DNA of 64,000 nt from Oegoconia quadripuncta (Eukaryota > Arthropoda > Insecta > Lepidoptera > Autostichidae), in the NCBI GenBank assembly GCA_949316235.1, contig OX438744.1:26275578-26339577 (forward strand), given 5' to 3'. The position numbers and the translations under genes are program-made. Numbering within the stretch: the stretch's first letter is position 1; every line of letters starts with the position of its first letter. The notes under the pieces are model-generated. The model worked only from the letters and a program-made list of their open reading frames with translations. It was not told where the DNA came from and made no database searches. Shown here piece by piece: positions 31,985-41,977 of the stretch.

Positions 31985-32738
31985 CAGTGCGATATCTGAT
32001 CTCACCTGATGGAATGTGAAGATCTTAAAGTTGTAGGATTCACCAAAGACTGATGCCAGCTTGGCTATTCGCATTATGAAGATTCGAATGTCTCAGTACG
32101 TCGCGCTACAGGCCTTCTTCACAACGGCAGCAAGATCACAATGATGATAATGAATATTTGAGAAATTTATGTGTTCTTAGCCGATTAAGTACGCCGAAAC
32201 CACTTAAGTGTTTATTATCGGTTATGATTGGCAATTTTATAATAGTACTTAATAAACACCCATAAGGGTTTAGTAGAAATCCATCAAAACTGGAACTTTG
32301 TAAAACACTGCACTGGCCGTGAACTGGATAATGAACATGGTAGAACTGAGAAAAGAACACTAAGATTATATATTTTATTATATTTATTTATATTATAACA
32401 ACACCATAATTTAAGTATGTATGTCATCGACATGGTTGTTATTTTCTCTATTTATTAGTTTTATGTTTGTTTATAACTACTGTTTTTGTAAGTATACTCG
32501 CTGTCTACTTTTACGTTACCTCATCAATTTGTCTCCTTACTGAGGTTTGCTGGAAGAGATCTCTTATAGAGATAAGCTCGCCTTTTGTATATTTTAATAT
32601 TCTCCTGCTTTTTTTTGTTTTGTTTGACGTGTATGCTTATATACAATAAAGTGTTAAATAAATAAATAAGAATTTGAATCAAAATCCATTTGAAATGATG
32701 ACGCAAGAAAGGAATTGAAAGAGAGGCGAGCGAAGAAA
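31985..32738 (-). repeat. Dispersed repeat, inverted relative to 12472-13115
   Basis: Reverse copy of the 12472-13115 element, including 'ccagcttggctattcgcatt' and the LINE C-terminal end. It is interrupted by a plus-strand LINE-T2 end at about 32363-32667. Confidence 0.7.
32363..32667 (+). mobile_element. LINE-T2 3' end nested in a dispersed repeat
   Basis: Contains 'ttgctggaagagatctctta', a hairpin at 32559-32573, 'ataagctcgccttttgt' and a terminal 'caataaagtgttaaataaat'. Near-identical 'taaga.t' words at the two edges may be the target duplication. The 5' boundary is approximate. Confidence 0.65.
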
Positions 32739-33289
32739 ACACTTCATTTTAATTTGAAGGTCACCTTCATTGTACAAGTCCAAAACTTGTTTCAATTTGG
32801 TTTACAGAAGTCACGTGAGAATTGCATAAGCATTCAAATGTGGGTTTTCATAACCATTATATAATAACACCCTACCTAGTTCTGAAACCACAGTCGTTTA
32901 TGCATAAATTCTATATCACTCCAGTAGATCGGCTGCAGGCGCCGGCACTTGACTCAGCGAAACGAAATTTTTAGCAAAAAAACTCCCGCGCGTGTAATTT
33001 GCCTACATTTTTAATGTAACCCGACCCTTCGCTTGAATTTAAGAGGCTCAGTAATGTCACTTTTGGGGATAATGTTTGGAAAAGAAAATGCGTGAGTGGA
33101 TTGTAATATGTATGGGCGCTGAGTCGCCTTTGTACTCGGTCGCTTAACTCAGCTCAGAGCGTGACGTCAGTGAATTTTCAATTATTGCGGTAATATTTCC
33201 ACAGAGTCTGAAGACGTAAGTTGGGATCGTAAGGTGGTCGCTGTCCACGACTAGTCCATATATAAATTGAAAATTTAGAAAGGCCCCGA
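32739..33289. other. Unassigned stretch
   Basis: No gene or repeat recognised; may be unique sequence. Confidence 0.35.
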
Positions 33290-33472
33290 AATAATTATAC
33301 AGAGTGATTTTGAATTCGTATAATTCCTATTAACTGGTGACGCCACTCTTGATTACGAACAACTTTCTCCAAAGAACCATCATAGTCGAATTCGATCAAT
33401 AATTCGATTACCCATACAAAGTAAACCATTCCGAAAATACTTTTAGTAAGGAAGTCCAACAATTTTCGGCTG

Positions 33473-33902
33473 ATGACTCGACTCCTGATCAAGAACAACT
33501 ATCCACTAGGAACTATGACCGAATTCAGCCGAAAATTTGCAGCTTTTGGCGGCGACTGGTTGTTTGGTGGTTTGTCGGTTTGGGTGCGGCATAATTCTAT
33601 CGCTGTGCGACTTTACTTATCACTATTGCTGGGTCATTGTGTAGCAGTGAGGTGGACCCAATCCGTGGTGAAATCGTTGCACAGAATGTACTTTTTAACG
33701 GGTGTTATTTATTTGACGACGTTGTGTGTGTCTATGTGCTTAGTCTTTGTCCAGACGTATCTGAGTAATGGGCGGTACGCTTTCAGTGCGGCTTTTTTAT
33801 ATGAAAGACTAAATGAGTCGACAAATAGCTTTCAACACAGATTTTTGGCGAATTCGATAATATCGTTGTCTTTTGAGATTTTAATTTTTTTATTATTTAA
33901 TC
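33473..33902 (+). pseudogene. Unrecognised membrane-protein-like frame, 5' part
   Basis: 143 codons open up to a LINE insertion; the same frame continues at 36803 after the LINE. Alternative ATGs are at 33473 and 33515 (codon 15). The protein has a clear membrane segment at residues 71-96 ('MYFLTGVIYLTTLCVSMCLV...') and a second at about 128-150 that crosses the insertion point, plus N114-E-S as a possible glycosylation site. No family recognised. The upstream 33300-33470 resembles a transposon end ('acagagtgattttgaattcg'), so the frame could belong to an unknown transposon rather than to a host gene. Confidence 0.4.
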
Positions 33903-34142
33903 TTCTTTTAAATCAAATCAAAAAATCAAATCAAAAATCGTTTATTTCCTTTACTACAAGTATGGCAATACAAGTTGTAGGATCCTCCTTTTAAGCTTAC
34001 AAAAGCCTGTAGTAGGATGAACCACTCTTCCATATCATATGTTAGCAAAGGTCTTTTTTTTTTTTTTTTACATAACAAAATGTCTTATAACATTTTTAAA
34101 GTAAGCTTACATTTTATATAATCGTGTATGAAATGAAATGAT

Positions 34143-34194
34143 ATGTGTGTTTGTGTGTGTGTGATGATATATGTGTGTATAGTGTGCATCAGTG

Positions 34195-34250
<56 letters not shown>
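34143..34250. repeat. (TG)n/(TA)n microsatellite in LINE 3' UTR
   Basis: Alternating TG runs (34143-34215) pass into an uninterrupted TA run (about 34212-34241). Confidence 0.95.
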
Positions 34251-34252
<2 letters not shown>

Positions 34253-34260
34253 TTATTCAT

Positions 34261-36669
34261 TCATTGTGTATATGTTAATAGATATTCAGTATCCCGATAG
34301 TTTAGAGTTTTTAACCAAGTAACTAGTGCTTTTTTACATTCATGGAGAGATTTATTATAAATACTTAATTCTTTGTTTATTTTATTGTAAAGGTAGCCTG
34401 ACCGATTTTTGTACTGAATTCTTGCAAATTCCGTCCTAGTTAGTGGTATGTAAGCAACTTTATCTTTTCTGCGCCTAGTTTCTGTTTCTTTATCAAATGG
34501 TAGAGTTTTGTGGGTGTTTAATATAATTTTAGTAATATATAGTTGTCTCACAGTAAGTAGGTCACTGATTTGATAAAGTATATCTGTAGGAAAGCGCTGC
34601 TTTTTGAAATACATCACTTTAATTAGGGCTCTTTGAGCTCTCTCTATTTCCAAGAATTTTGTTTTATGTGTCCCTCCCCAAATAGGAAGACAATATGATA
34701 ATACTGACTGCACAAGTGCAATATAAATCTGATTCAAGAGGTTTTTTGGTGGGTTAGTGGAGGCCTCTGTAACATGAGTGGATGCCACATGCCTAAGTGA
34801 CTTAAACATCCATATAAATTTTCTGACTCTAGTTGCGATTAGTTCTATTTAAGGGTGCCAGCTTAGTCTCTGGTCAATAATTACACCAAGGTACTTAGTA
34901 GAGTTTATTTTATTAATTACAGGACAATTACACTGGGCGTCTGCCACGTTATTACAATGATGTATTTTTATTACAAAATCGGAGTCCGGTTGTGTATTGT
35001 TATAAATACTGTAGCAAATATAATTTGTTTTACTTGCATTTAAAGTGAGCAGGTTATGGTTGAGCCACTCCAGCACACGGGCCATACCATGCTCCACATC
35101 AGATTTGACAGAGCTCCAAGATGTTCCAGCGAATACGATGGCAGTATCATCGGCATATGAAAATATTTGTGCATTTTTGATGAGCATGTTACAGAGGTCA
35201 TTAAGATAGATTTGGAAAAGAGTAGGGCCAAGTACGCTACCTTGTGGGACACCGTACGTTACGCCAACATCCTTACTAACATAATCGCCAAGCTTTACTT
35301 TTTGTACTCGATTTGATAGGTAATCCCGAAATATATCTAATTGTTTGTTTCTAATGCCAATTTTTTCTAATTTGTGTACAAGAATGGGGACAGAGACGGT
35401 GTCAAAGGCTTTTTTGAGGTCTAAAAAAACAGATATGCACTTTTGTTTTTTATCAAGTTTTTCAGTCACAAGCGAAGTTAGAGATAAAACTGCATTTTCG
35501 GTGGACACCCCCCTTCTAAAACCAAATTGAAATGGGGATATTATTTGAAATTTCGTTAGATAGTTTAATAGTCTATTATTCAGTAACTTCTCCAATATTT
35601 TTGAGAGCACGGGTAAAACTGAAATTGGCCTATAATTACTGACATCGCCCCTATCCCCACTCTTGTAGACAGGAGTAATAATAGACTGTTTTAATAGTGC
35701 AGGAAAGGTACCAGTTTTAAAACAAAGGTTTGCTAGATGCGTTAAAATGGGAGTGATCTCGTGGGCAATGAATTTGATATATTTGGTGGGAATGTTATCC
35801 CATCCAGGAGCGCTGTCCGTTTTTAAGTTAATAATTAATCGATTTATCTCTTTTGGATCTGTATCATGTAGCACAAACGAGTGAGATAGGCTTGGTAAAT
35901 TTCGAAGTGAGTTATCAACAACGCCGTCAGGTAATATATTAGTTCTTAATGTCTCCGCTAATTGTTTACCCACATTGGAAAAATAGTTATTTATAAAGTT
36001 GGCAGACTCAATAGGAGATGATTTTATTTGTAATAGTTCAGTGTTTAGGCTTTTTGTTTTATTAGTATATGTGATGTTTTTTATATTTTTCCACAGTAAT
36101 TTATTGTTATGAATTGATTTAGTTAATTGGTCTCTTTCATATTTCCTTTTAAGTTTTTTTATTAATTTGTTACAATAATTTCTATATCGTGTAAATGTTA
36201 TCTTTTTTGTTTCATTATATGGATCTTTACGAGTCTGAATTTGTAGTTTGTTGCGATTTTTTATGCATCTCAGAACTCCACTGGTGATCCATGGTTTAAT
36301 TAAGCGTTTGCTGCTAGGAATGTTAGTTGTGATAGTGTTCTTGTTAATCGAGTCTATTAATTTCTGTATCAAAAGCTCTGTAAGTACATTTGGATCTTCA
36401 CAAAATAGTAATTCAGATAAATTGTGTTCATATAAGAATTTTAAAGCATTTTCGAAATTTATAGTAGTCGATGTCTTGGGCAGAGAAAATCCTCTTTTGA
36501 TTTTAGATAATGAGAGGAGGGTAGTAAGGTGATCAGTGACGGTTGTGTGTAGAACTGCAACAAACGCATTTATCTTCTTATTATTTATTTTCAACATGAA
36601 ATGGTCTAGACAGCTGTTTTCTCGTGTTGGAAGCGTGTGACCTGGTAGAATACCATATATAGAAAGCAT
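34261..36669 (-). pseudogene. LINE ORF2: reverse transcriptase with one in-frame stop
   Basis: From the first ATG at 36669, 606 codons are open, then a TAA (34849-34851), then 195 more codons in the same frame to 34261. Residues 20-48 are the end of the endonuclease ('CLDHF', 'TDHLTTL'); upstream of the ATG the frame also encodes 'ITGDINI', the endonuclease GDxN block. RT blocks are in order: YRPIS 346-350, FLDLKKAFDTV 415-425 (D417), GVPQGSVLGP 473-482, FSYADDTAI 503-511 (YADD 505-508), YLGVIID 593-599. After the stop come 'YCLPIWGG' and a C-terminal domain typical of CR1/Jockey-group ORF2. It would copy element RNA by target-primed reverse transcription. Only the stop and the 5' truncation visibly disable it. 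Confidence 0.93.
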
Positions 36670-36802
36670 AGTCAGATAACTTGTCCTGTTATTGTACTCA
36701 TAACAGGTTTCTGTTTCTTTTACTATAAGATTAATATTTATATCACCAGTTATTATAATATTTTTATTAGTATTTAATGTATTTTCTTTTAATTATTTAA
36801 TC

Positions 36803-36868
36803 CTGCTTTAATCTTAATGAAAGTCGGAGATACATTTGAAGGACATGGGTTTAACCGTTTGTTCTACC
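36803..36868 (+). pseudogene. Unrecognised membrane-protein-like frame, 3' part
   Basis: Joining base 33902 to 36803 (removing the LINE and one target copy) keeps the frame open, completing the membrane segment and adding 'MKVGDTFEGHGFNRLFYL'. The frame then enters a truncated SINE-A and stops at 36889-36891. So the ORF was cut twice: by the LINE and, at its end, by a SINE-A. Confidence 0.4.
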
Positions 36869-37086
36869 TGGTTGGTGATAGGGCATTTTAAATGTCCGCC
36901 TGGCTAGCTACCACCATCTTATCTAAAACTGCCGCCAAGCAGCAATGTTAATAGCATTGTTGTGTTCCGATGTCAGAAATAAAATAGCCAGTCCCCCAAA
37001 TGTGTTGGGGTTTCCGGGTCAGTACGCTTCCACCTTCGATCTCATCTTCACTTAACATCAGGTGTGATTGAGGTCAAGTACGAACC
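36869..37086 (+). mobile_element. SINE-A, 5'-truncated
   Basis: Begins at 'ggttggtgatagggcatttt' and runs to 'gattgaggtcaagtacgaac'. Lacks the tRNA head and the terminal A run, ending where an inverted SINE-A head begins. Confidence 0.88.
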
Positions 37087-37190
37087 TTAAAATGCCCTAC
37101 TACCAACCAAACCGAAACATGTACCCCGCTGGGGATCGAACCCGCGACCTCCGAATCGTAAACCCAATGTTGTTTACATTGAGCCACGGA
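37087..37190 (-). mobile_element. SINE-A head, inverted, abutting another SINE-A
   Basis: 'aaaatgccctactaccaacc', 'gggatcgaacccgcgacctc' and 'attgagccacgga' in reverse: the promoter half only. Confidence 0.88.
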
Positions 37191-37254
37191 TTCGAACCCG
37201 ATATTTGGTATAGCAGACAGAGTTTCTAACCACTACACCAAACAGGTCGTCAAT
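37191..37254 (-). mobile_element. SINE-B head fragment
   Basis: 'ttcgaacccgatatttggta' and 'ctaaccactacaccaaacag' in reverse, fused directly to the SINE-A head. Confidence 0.8.
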
Positions 37255-37289
37255 GACTTAAAGAAAGGCCAAATCATGAAAACCCTAAA

Positions 37290-37375
37290 CCGACGAAAGA
37301 TATGAACAATATTATGAGAGTAAATGAAGCAAAGCAGGTGTGTCAGGAACATGTCAAGTAGAAGTCGGTCTCTGC
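37290..37375 (+). pseudogene. RTE-like LINE C-terminal tail
   Basis: 'gaacaatattatgagagtaa' 'atgaagcaaagcaggtgtgt' corresponds to the LINE tail at 17366-17442; after 'VNEAKQVCQE' the frame is broken by a stop. Confidence 0.75.
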
Positions 37376-37917
37376 TGGTTTTAAAATGACCTACCACCAA
37401 CCACTAGTTTTGCCACTAGACAGTTGTCCTAATTCATATGGTTTGGGAAATAGATGAAACTAAAATTGCCTTAGCATTACTCCCGTTAACTGAATGTTTG
37501 AAAAGAATTTTGCTTGTTAAAGTCGTTATTGTTGGAGAAGTATCGCCGAAAATAAGCGAAGCAACGCAAAGCTACTGAGGGGGAATTTTTCGAATCGCAA
37601 CCAACAACGGCACAACAAATTCCTGCAGATTTATATACGCTTCACGTAAACTTGTTCAAACTCGCTTCGAAACGTCGAATAAATCTCGCGTCTCCTCGAA
37701 CTGCAACGGCTTTCTTCTCACGAACTACATAAATGTTTATACTAATCTTGGAGTTTAATAGACTGGCATTCGCTTGCAAATGCGTTGCTCGCTTGCTTCT
37801 GCAACGTTTAAAAACAACAACAGTTACGATTTCATACTAATATTTGAGTAACTCAGGGGACTTGTCACCTTATCACGACTATATGTTTCAATCTCGATCC
37901 TATTGAAATTCAGCAGA
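37376..37917. other. Unassigned stretch
   Basis: A SINE-A scrap at 37379-37412 ('aatgacctaccaccaacca'), then unrecognised sequence. Confidence 0.35.
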
Positions 37918-38345
37918 CAAGGTACGATACAAAACCGAGATAAGACCGAGACAAAACGCGAGACAAGACAGTAGACAAGACACAAGACAAGACACAAGAC
38001 AAGACACAAGACAAGACACAAGACACGACACAATACAAGACACAATACAAGACACAAGACAAGACACAAGACAAGACACGACACAAGACAAGACACAACA
38101 CAAGACAAGACACAAGACAAGACACAAGACAAGACACAAGACAAGACACAAGACAAGACACAAGACAAGACACAAGGCAAGACACAAGGCAAGACACAAG
38201 ACAAGGCACAAGACAAGACACAAGTCAATACAAGACACAGGACAACACAAGACAAGACACAAGTCAATACAAGACACAGGACAACACAAGACACAGGACA
38301 ACACAAGACACAGGACAAGACAAAACACAAGACAAGACATAATAA
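37918..38345. repeat. Purine-rich (GACAA/GACAC) minisatellite
   Basis: About 430 bp built from CAAGA and CACAAGA words, mostly as a 12-bp unit 'acacaagacaag'; variants with 'gacacgac', 'agtcaata' and 'caggacaac' form a longer, less regular pattern near 38220-38310. One strand is almost free of T. Minus-strand open frames of Cys, Leu, Ser and Val are by-products of the repeat. Confidence 0.95.
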
Positions 38346-38936
38346 GAGCGGACAAAATTGCTGGCGAAACGCTAGTTGATCATATTAGCAACCAAAGTGG
38401 CGAAATATATTTAAAATTTCAGAAAAGTAAACCTAAATGATGTTACAATATAGTTAATTTTTCTTTTTCAATGTCTGTCTTACCAACGTGAAATTAACTT
38501 TATTGAATGGCAATTTTTTGTAGTTACAAGGTAAATATGACATTGTTTACTTAGGCTGTACACTCTCCGAATAAATTAAAACTAAAAATTACCTAGAACC
38601 AGCCTAATACGAATTTAGAGATATAAGAATAAATTAATGTAACTTGAACTTGAATGTACCTAGTTAATGTATTAAAGTTTAGTTTAGAAATTATGTTAAT
38701 ATGAGGAGAGCGCCCTAAAGTTCCTATCCGTTCGTCGCAAGTCTGCGGTTGGGATAAACCGGCCGGAGGAATTTCATTTGCTGCAGACCGAATATCGGCG
38801 CCCATGCAAATATGTCAAACAGTAGTACTACTTCAGAGAAAGTTTAATTTTTAGCTTCATTACAATATGATACGATAGGTACGGTATGCAACAGTACGAC
38901 ATAAACAGTCTGGCATGCAACAGTATGGTATGAATA
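38346..38936. other. Unassigned stretch
   Basis: No gene. A GC-richer island at 38705-38800 ('gtcgcaagtctgcggttggg') is not a repeat I recognise. Confidence 0.35.
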
Positions 38937-39091
38937 TGAAATGAAATGAAAATCATTTATTCATGTAGGCAATACAATATGCACTTATGAACGTCACTAA
39001 ACTTGTTTTTTAAATTACCACTAGCTCGGAACGCGACTACTACTGAGAAGTGCTAGCGAGAAACTTAGAGGGTTTGTCTCTTTTCATAGAA
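38937..39091 (-). mobile_element. LINE-T4 3' end
   Basis: (ATGAA)n tail, 'atttattcatgtaggcaata' and 'aaacttagagggtttgtctc' in reverse; partner of 10535-10698. Confidence 0.75.
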
Positions 39092-39728
39092 TAGGTATGA
39101 CATGCAATAGTATGGCATTCAAAGAATTTATGTATGTTTATCCGTTATGTAATATCCATAGTACGTGCATGAGATAAATTGTTTATTTCTTTCTCAAATT
39201 TGCTTACAATAAACAGTGGACGGTGTTTTCTGTTAAGTACAAAATATACTTGTGTTAGAATACACCGCTCTTCAATGCGCACAGAGTATGAGAATTTAAA
39301 CTTATTCTTCAGAATAAAGATACAAATTAAATAAAGCTTACAATAATAATATATGACAACAGAAATACCTATGACAAATGCGACTAAAATATGTATAAGT
39401 GCTGTGTTATGAGATGCTGATGAATATAGCGTCGGGAGCCGCCTCACTGGTAACAGTTTACCGCTGTCTTTTAAATAGACTGTGGCATCGCAGTAGCACA
39501 TAATGTCAAACTATCGAACGTTTTAATTGCTTTTTGGATATTTTAAAGTTGTAATGTATTGAACTATAATTAGACCGCAGGTTTTAAAAACTTCAACGTC
39601 TGGTGTTGTGCCGTTGCACGACATTTTTCCTCAAATCCATTTTGTTATGGCGTATTTTTAAAGTTGGTGAATAGAGATATTGAAGGTTGGCAAAGCATAC
39701 ATCACTACAAGTTGAAAATATGTATTTA
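39092..39728. other. Mostly unassigned, SINE-C scrap
   Basis: 39128-39170 matches the SINE-C body ('tatgtatgtttatccgttat'). A 118-codon minus-strand frame at 39145-39501 is AT-driven and not called. Confidence 0.35.
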
Positions 39729-39826
39729 TAATAATAATAATAAATATCTTAGCACAAACACACAGCGCCATCTAGGTCCACAGTAAGCATCTAGGCTTGT
39801 AGTATAGATACCAGATGGTTGATAAA
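39729..39826 (-). mobile_element. SINE-B 3' fragment
   Basis: (AAT)n, 'cacagcgccatctaggtcca' and 'gataccagatggttgataaa' in reverse. Confidence 0.85.
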
Positions 39827-40113
39827 AGAGAGAGAGAAAAGAGAAAAATAAAAGAGAGGAAGGACACGATCTAGGTGTAATTACATTGACTAAATGAAAG
39901 AAAAGGTGAATGTTGTGTCGTAGCAAGAAATTAATATGAGGGCGGAAAGTAGAGAGACGTGGTCATTACACCACCGACAAGAGCATAGCTCTTAAATTGA
40001 AGAAGAAGAAGAAGGTTTTATGCAGACACTGGAACCTACAAGAACAAAATATTCATTGTCTGTCACTTTCATATAGGCAAGTGCAATAGTGACAAAAGGG
40101 AGCTGTTATATTA
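39827..40113. other. Unassigned, with palindromic word copy
   Basis: At 39968-39997 'ccaccgacaagagcatagct' + 'cttaaattga' is the best copy of the palindromic word. It is followed by (GAA)n. Confidence 0.5.
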
Positions 40114-40386
40114 CGACCTGTTTGGTGTAGTGGTTAGAAACTCTGCTGCTATACCAAAAGGTCGCGGGTTCGAATCTCGCTAGGGGAATATGTTTGTATG
40201 ATGAATACAGACATGTGTTCCCGAGTTTTGAATGTTTTTCATTTATATATTTATTTATTTACAAAAAAAAATGTATTTGTGTAGTTTATCAACCATCTGG
40301 TATCCATATTACAAGCCTAGTTGCTTAGTGTGGAACTAGATGGCGCTGTGTGTATGTGCAAAGATATTTATTATTTATTATTATTA
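40114..40386 (+). mobile_element. SINE-B, full length
   Basis: Complete: 'cgacctgtttggtgtagtgg', box B 'gggttcgaatctcg', 'accatctggtatcc', 'agatggcgctgtgtgtatg', (TTA)n. Confidence 0.92.
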
Positions 40387-41165
40387 TGTTTTTATTAAAT
40401 ATTCATGCCCGACTTGGCAATTTGTATCTAAGGTTATCCAGCCAGAATTATTGATTAAAGCTTACTTTCAATTGTAAATTGAATATAAACGGCTCAATTG
40501 ACAGCAATCGACTGTGAGTAATCAACGGAATTAATAAACAGAACCATTGAAATAAATTGAATAGCTATTTTTAAGTCGAACGAATTCCCGTCGAATTTGT
40601 AAGTTTTCATGAAAGTGAAGAGATTGAGCCGCGTTTTTGCGATATTCAAATAAGAATAAGAATAGTTTATTATGAACGCCACAACACGACACAAAAACAA
40701 AGAAGTAGTAAATTATAGCTAAAATAGGAATATAATTATGAAGAAGATCCCGACAACGCTGTTACGTGTTGCGGCGTGCACAAATGGGTTAGCACTCAGC
40801 TCATGCTGCGACGAATCACAGCGCTGGTTTTTAGTGCCCCCCAAAAAAAATTAACCCCACATATACATATAGCATAGTTACATAAACAACTACAATGGGT
40901 TAAGAATGCCGTCAAAGACTTTGTGTTAACCTCGAGTTTCTGTAGACATTTTAGGACCTCATAAGTAGAATAAAAGGAAAATAAAATTTTAAGGTGCTGC
41001 CATGCACGCACTTAAATAATATATAATCTCATAATAGGGAAAAACGAAAATATGAAGCTGTAGCTGACCAGCGCCAAACTGATTAAGAGTCGAAGTGGCC
41101 GCCATGGCCGAAATGGGGCGAAAGATCATCATCATCATGTAAAATTGTTATTTTATTTTTCTTTG
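40387..41165. other. Unassigned stretch
   Basis: No gene. 41085-41140 ('gccgccatggccgaaatggg', then (atc)n) looks like a decayed SINE-D-type end. Confidence 0.35.
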
Positions 41166-41516
41166 CAACATACACACAGCGCCATCTAGTTCCACATTAA
41201 GCAACTAGGCCTGTTTTATGGATAACTAATTGCTGACGTAACAAATAAATAAATAATAATAAATAAATAAATAAATATCCTTAGACATACACACAGCGCG
41301 ATCTAGTTCCACAGTAAGCAACTATAGGCTTGTGTTGAGGATACCAGATGGTTGATATACTACATATATCCCTTTTTTTTGTAAATAAATACTTATTATA
41401 AATGAAAATATCCATAACTCGGGTACACATGTCCGTATTCATCACACAAACATATGACCTTGTCGGATTCGAACCCGCAAACTTTTGGTATAGTGGTCAG
41501 AGTTGCTGACTATATA
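41166..41516 (-). mobile_element. Two adjacent SINE-B copies
   Basis: 41166-41226 is a 3' fragment ('cacagcgccatctagttcca'). 41243-41516 is a second, near-complete reverse copy starting with (AAT)n and ending in the head at 'tggtatagtggtcagagttg'. Box B is 'cggattcgaaccc'. Confidence 0.85.
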
Positions 41517-41748
41517 AATATATATCTATATTGTGGCTCTATAGATTTCTAATATCAATCATTAAAGAACTTTATTAATTCAATCACCAAAGTTTCAAAT
41601 TGAGAAAACACCTGTTTGTGCAAATAATTTACCCAACCGCCGTTATTGCAATGCAAATAAAGTTTTTACGGTGTGAACACAAAGTAATTGGAATGAATTT
41701 TATTGCTTTAAATATAGGTTTATTCTCGCAAGATTTTAATAAATCAAT
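41517..41748. other. Unassigned stretch
   Basis: AT-rich, nothing recognised. Confidence 0.3.
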
Positions 41749-41826
41749 GGTAGGTGGTAGGGCATTTTAAATGTCCGCCTGGCTAGCTACCACCATCTTA
41801 TTTAAATCTGCCGCCAAAAAGCAAAA
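41749..41826 (+). mobile_element. SINE-A body fragment
   Basis: 'ggtggtagggcattttaaat' to 'ctgccgccaaaaagc'; truncated at both ends. Confidence 0.85.
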
Positions 41827-41905
41827 AGCCCGCTTCTAAGTCCGCATATTATCGCGTATTTTAATATCATCTACAAATATTCCATGGCTCCACAGCTATG
41901 CCTAA

Positions 41906-41977
41906 GTCCTATCATTAAAAGCGATCTCTTTCAAACAACCCACGTCGTCTGGAAGAGATCGCTTTTAATGATAGGAC
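41906..41977. repeat. Perfect 25-bp inverted repeat, 22-nt loop
   Basis: Arms 41906-41930 and 41953-41977 are exact reverse complements (arm ends gtcctatc / gataggac). The right arm and flank 'ggaagagatcgcttttaatg' 'ataggaccgcc' look like the LINE-T2 hairpin region, so part of a LINE end has probably been copied back on itself. Confidence 0.95.

Larger units (their letters stand above)
33903..36791 (-). mobile_element. CR1/Jockey-like LINE, 5'-truncated
   Basis: 2889 bp flanked by an 11-bp duplication, attatttaatc (33892-33902 and 36792-36802). The 3' end (low coordinates) has a tail of GATTT units. The 5' end begins inside the endonuclease domain. The 3' UTR contains a microsatellite. By length it lacks ORF1 and most of the endonuclease. 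Confidence 0.93.

Noticed and set aside
36248..36532. 94-codon plus-strand frame inside the LINE
   Set aside because: Antisense shadow of the LINE ORF2.
37824..38355. Three long minus-strand frames rich in Cys, Leu, Ser and Val
   Set aside because: They are the translation of the GACAA/GACAC minisatellite in all three frames; no unique coding sequence.
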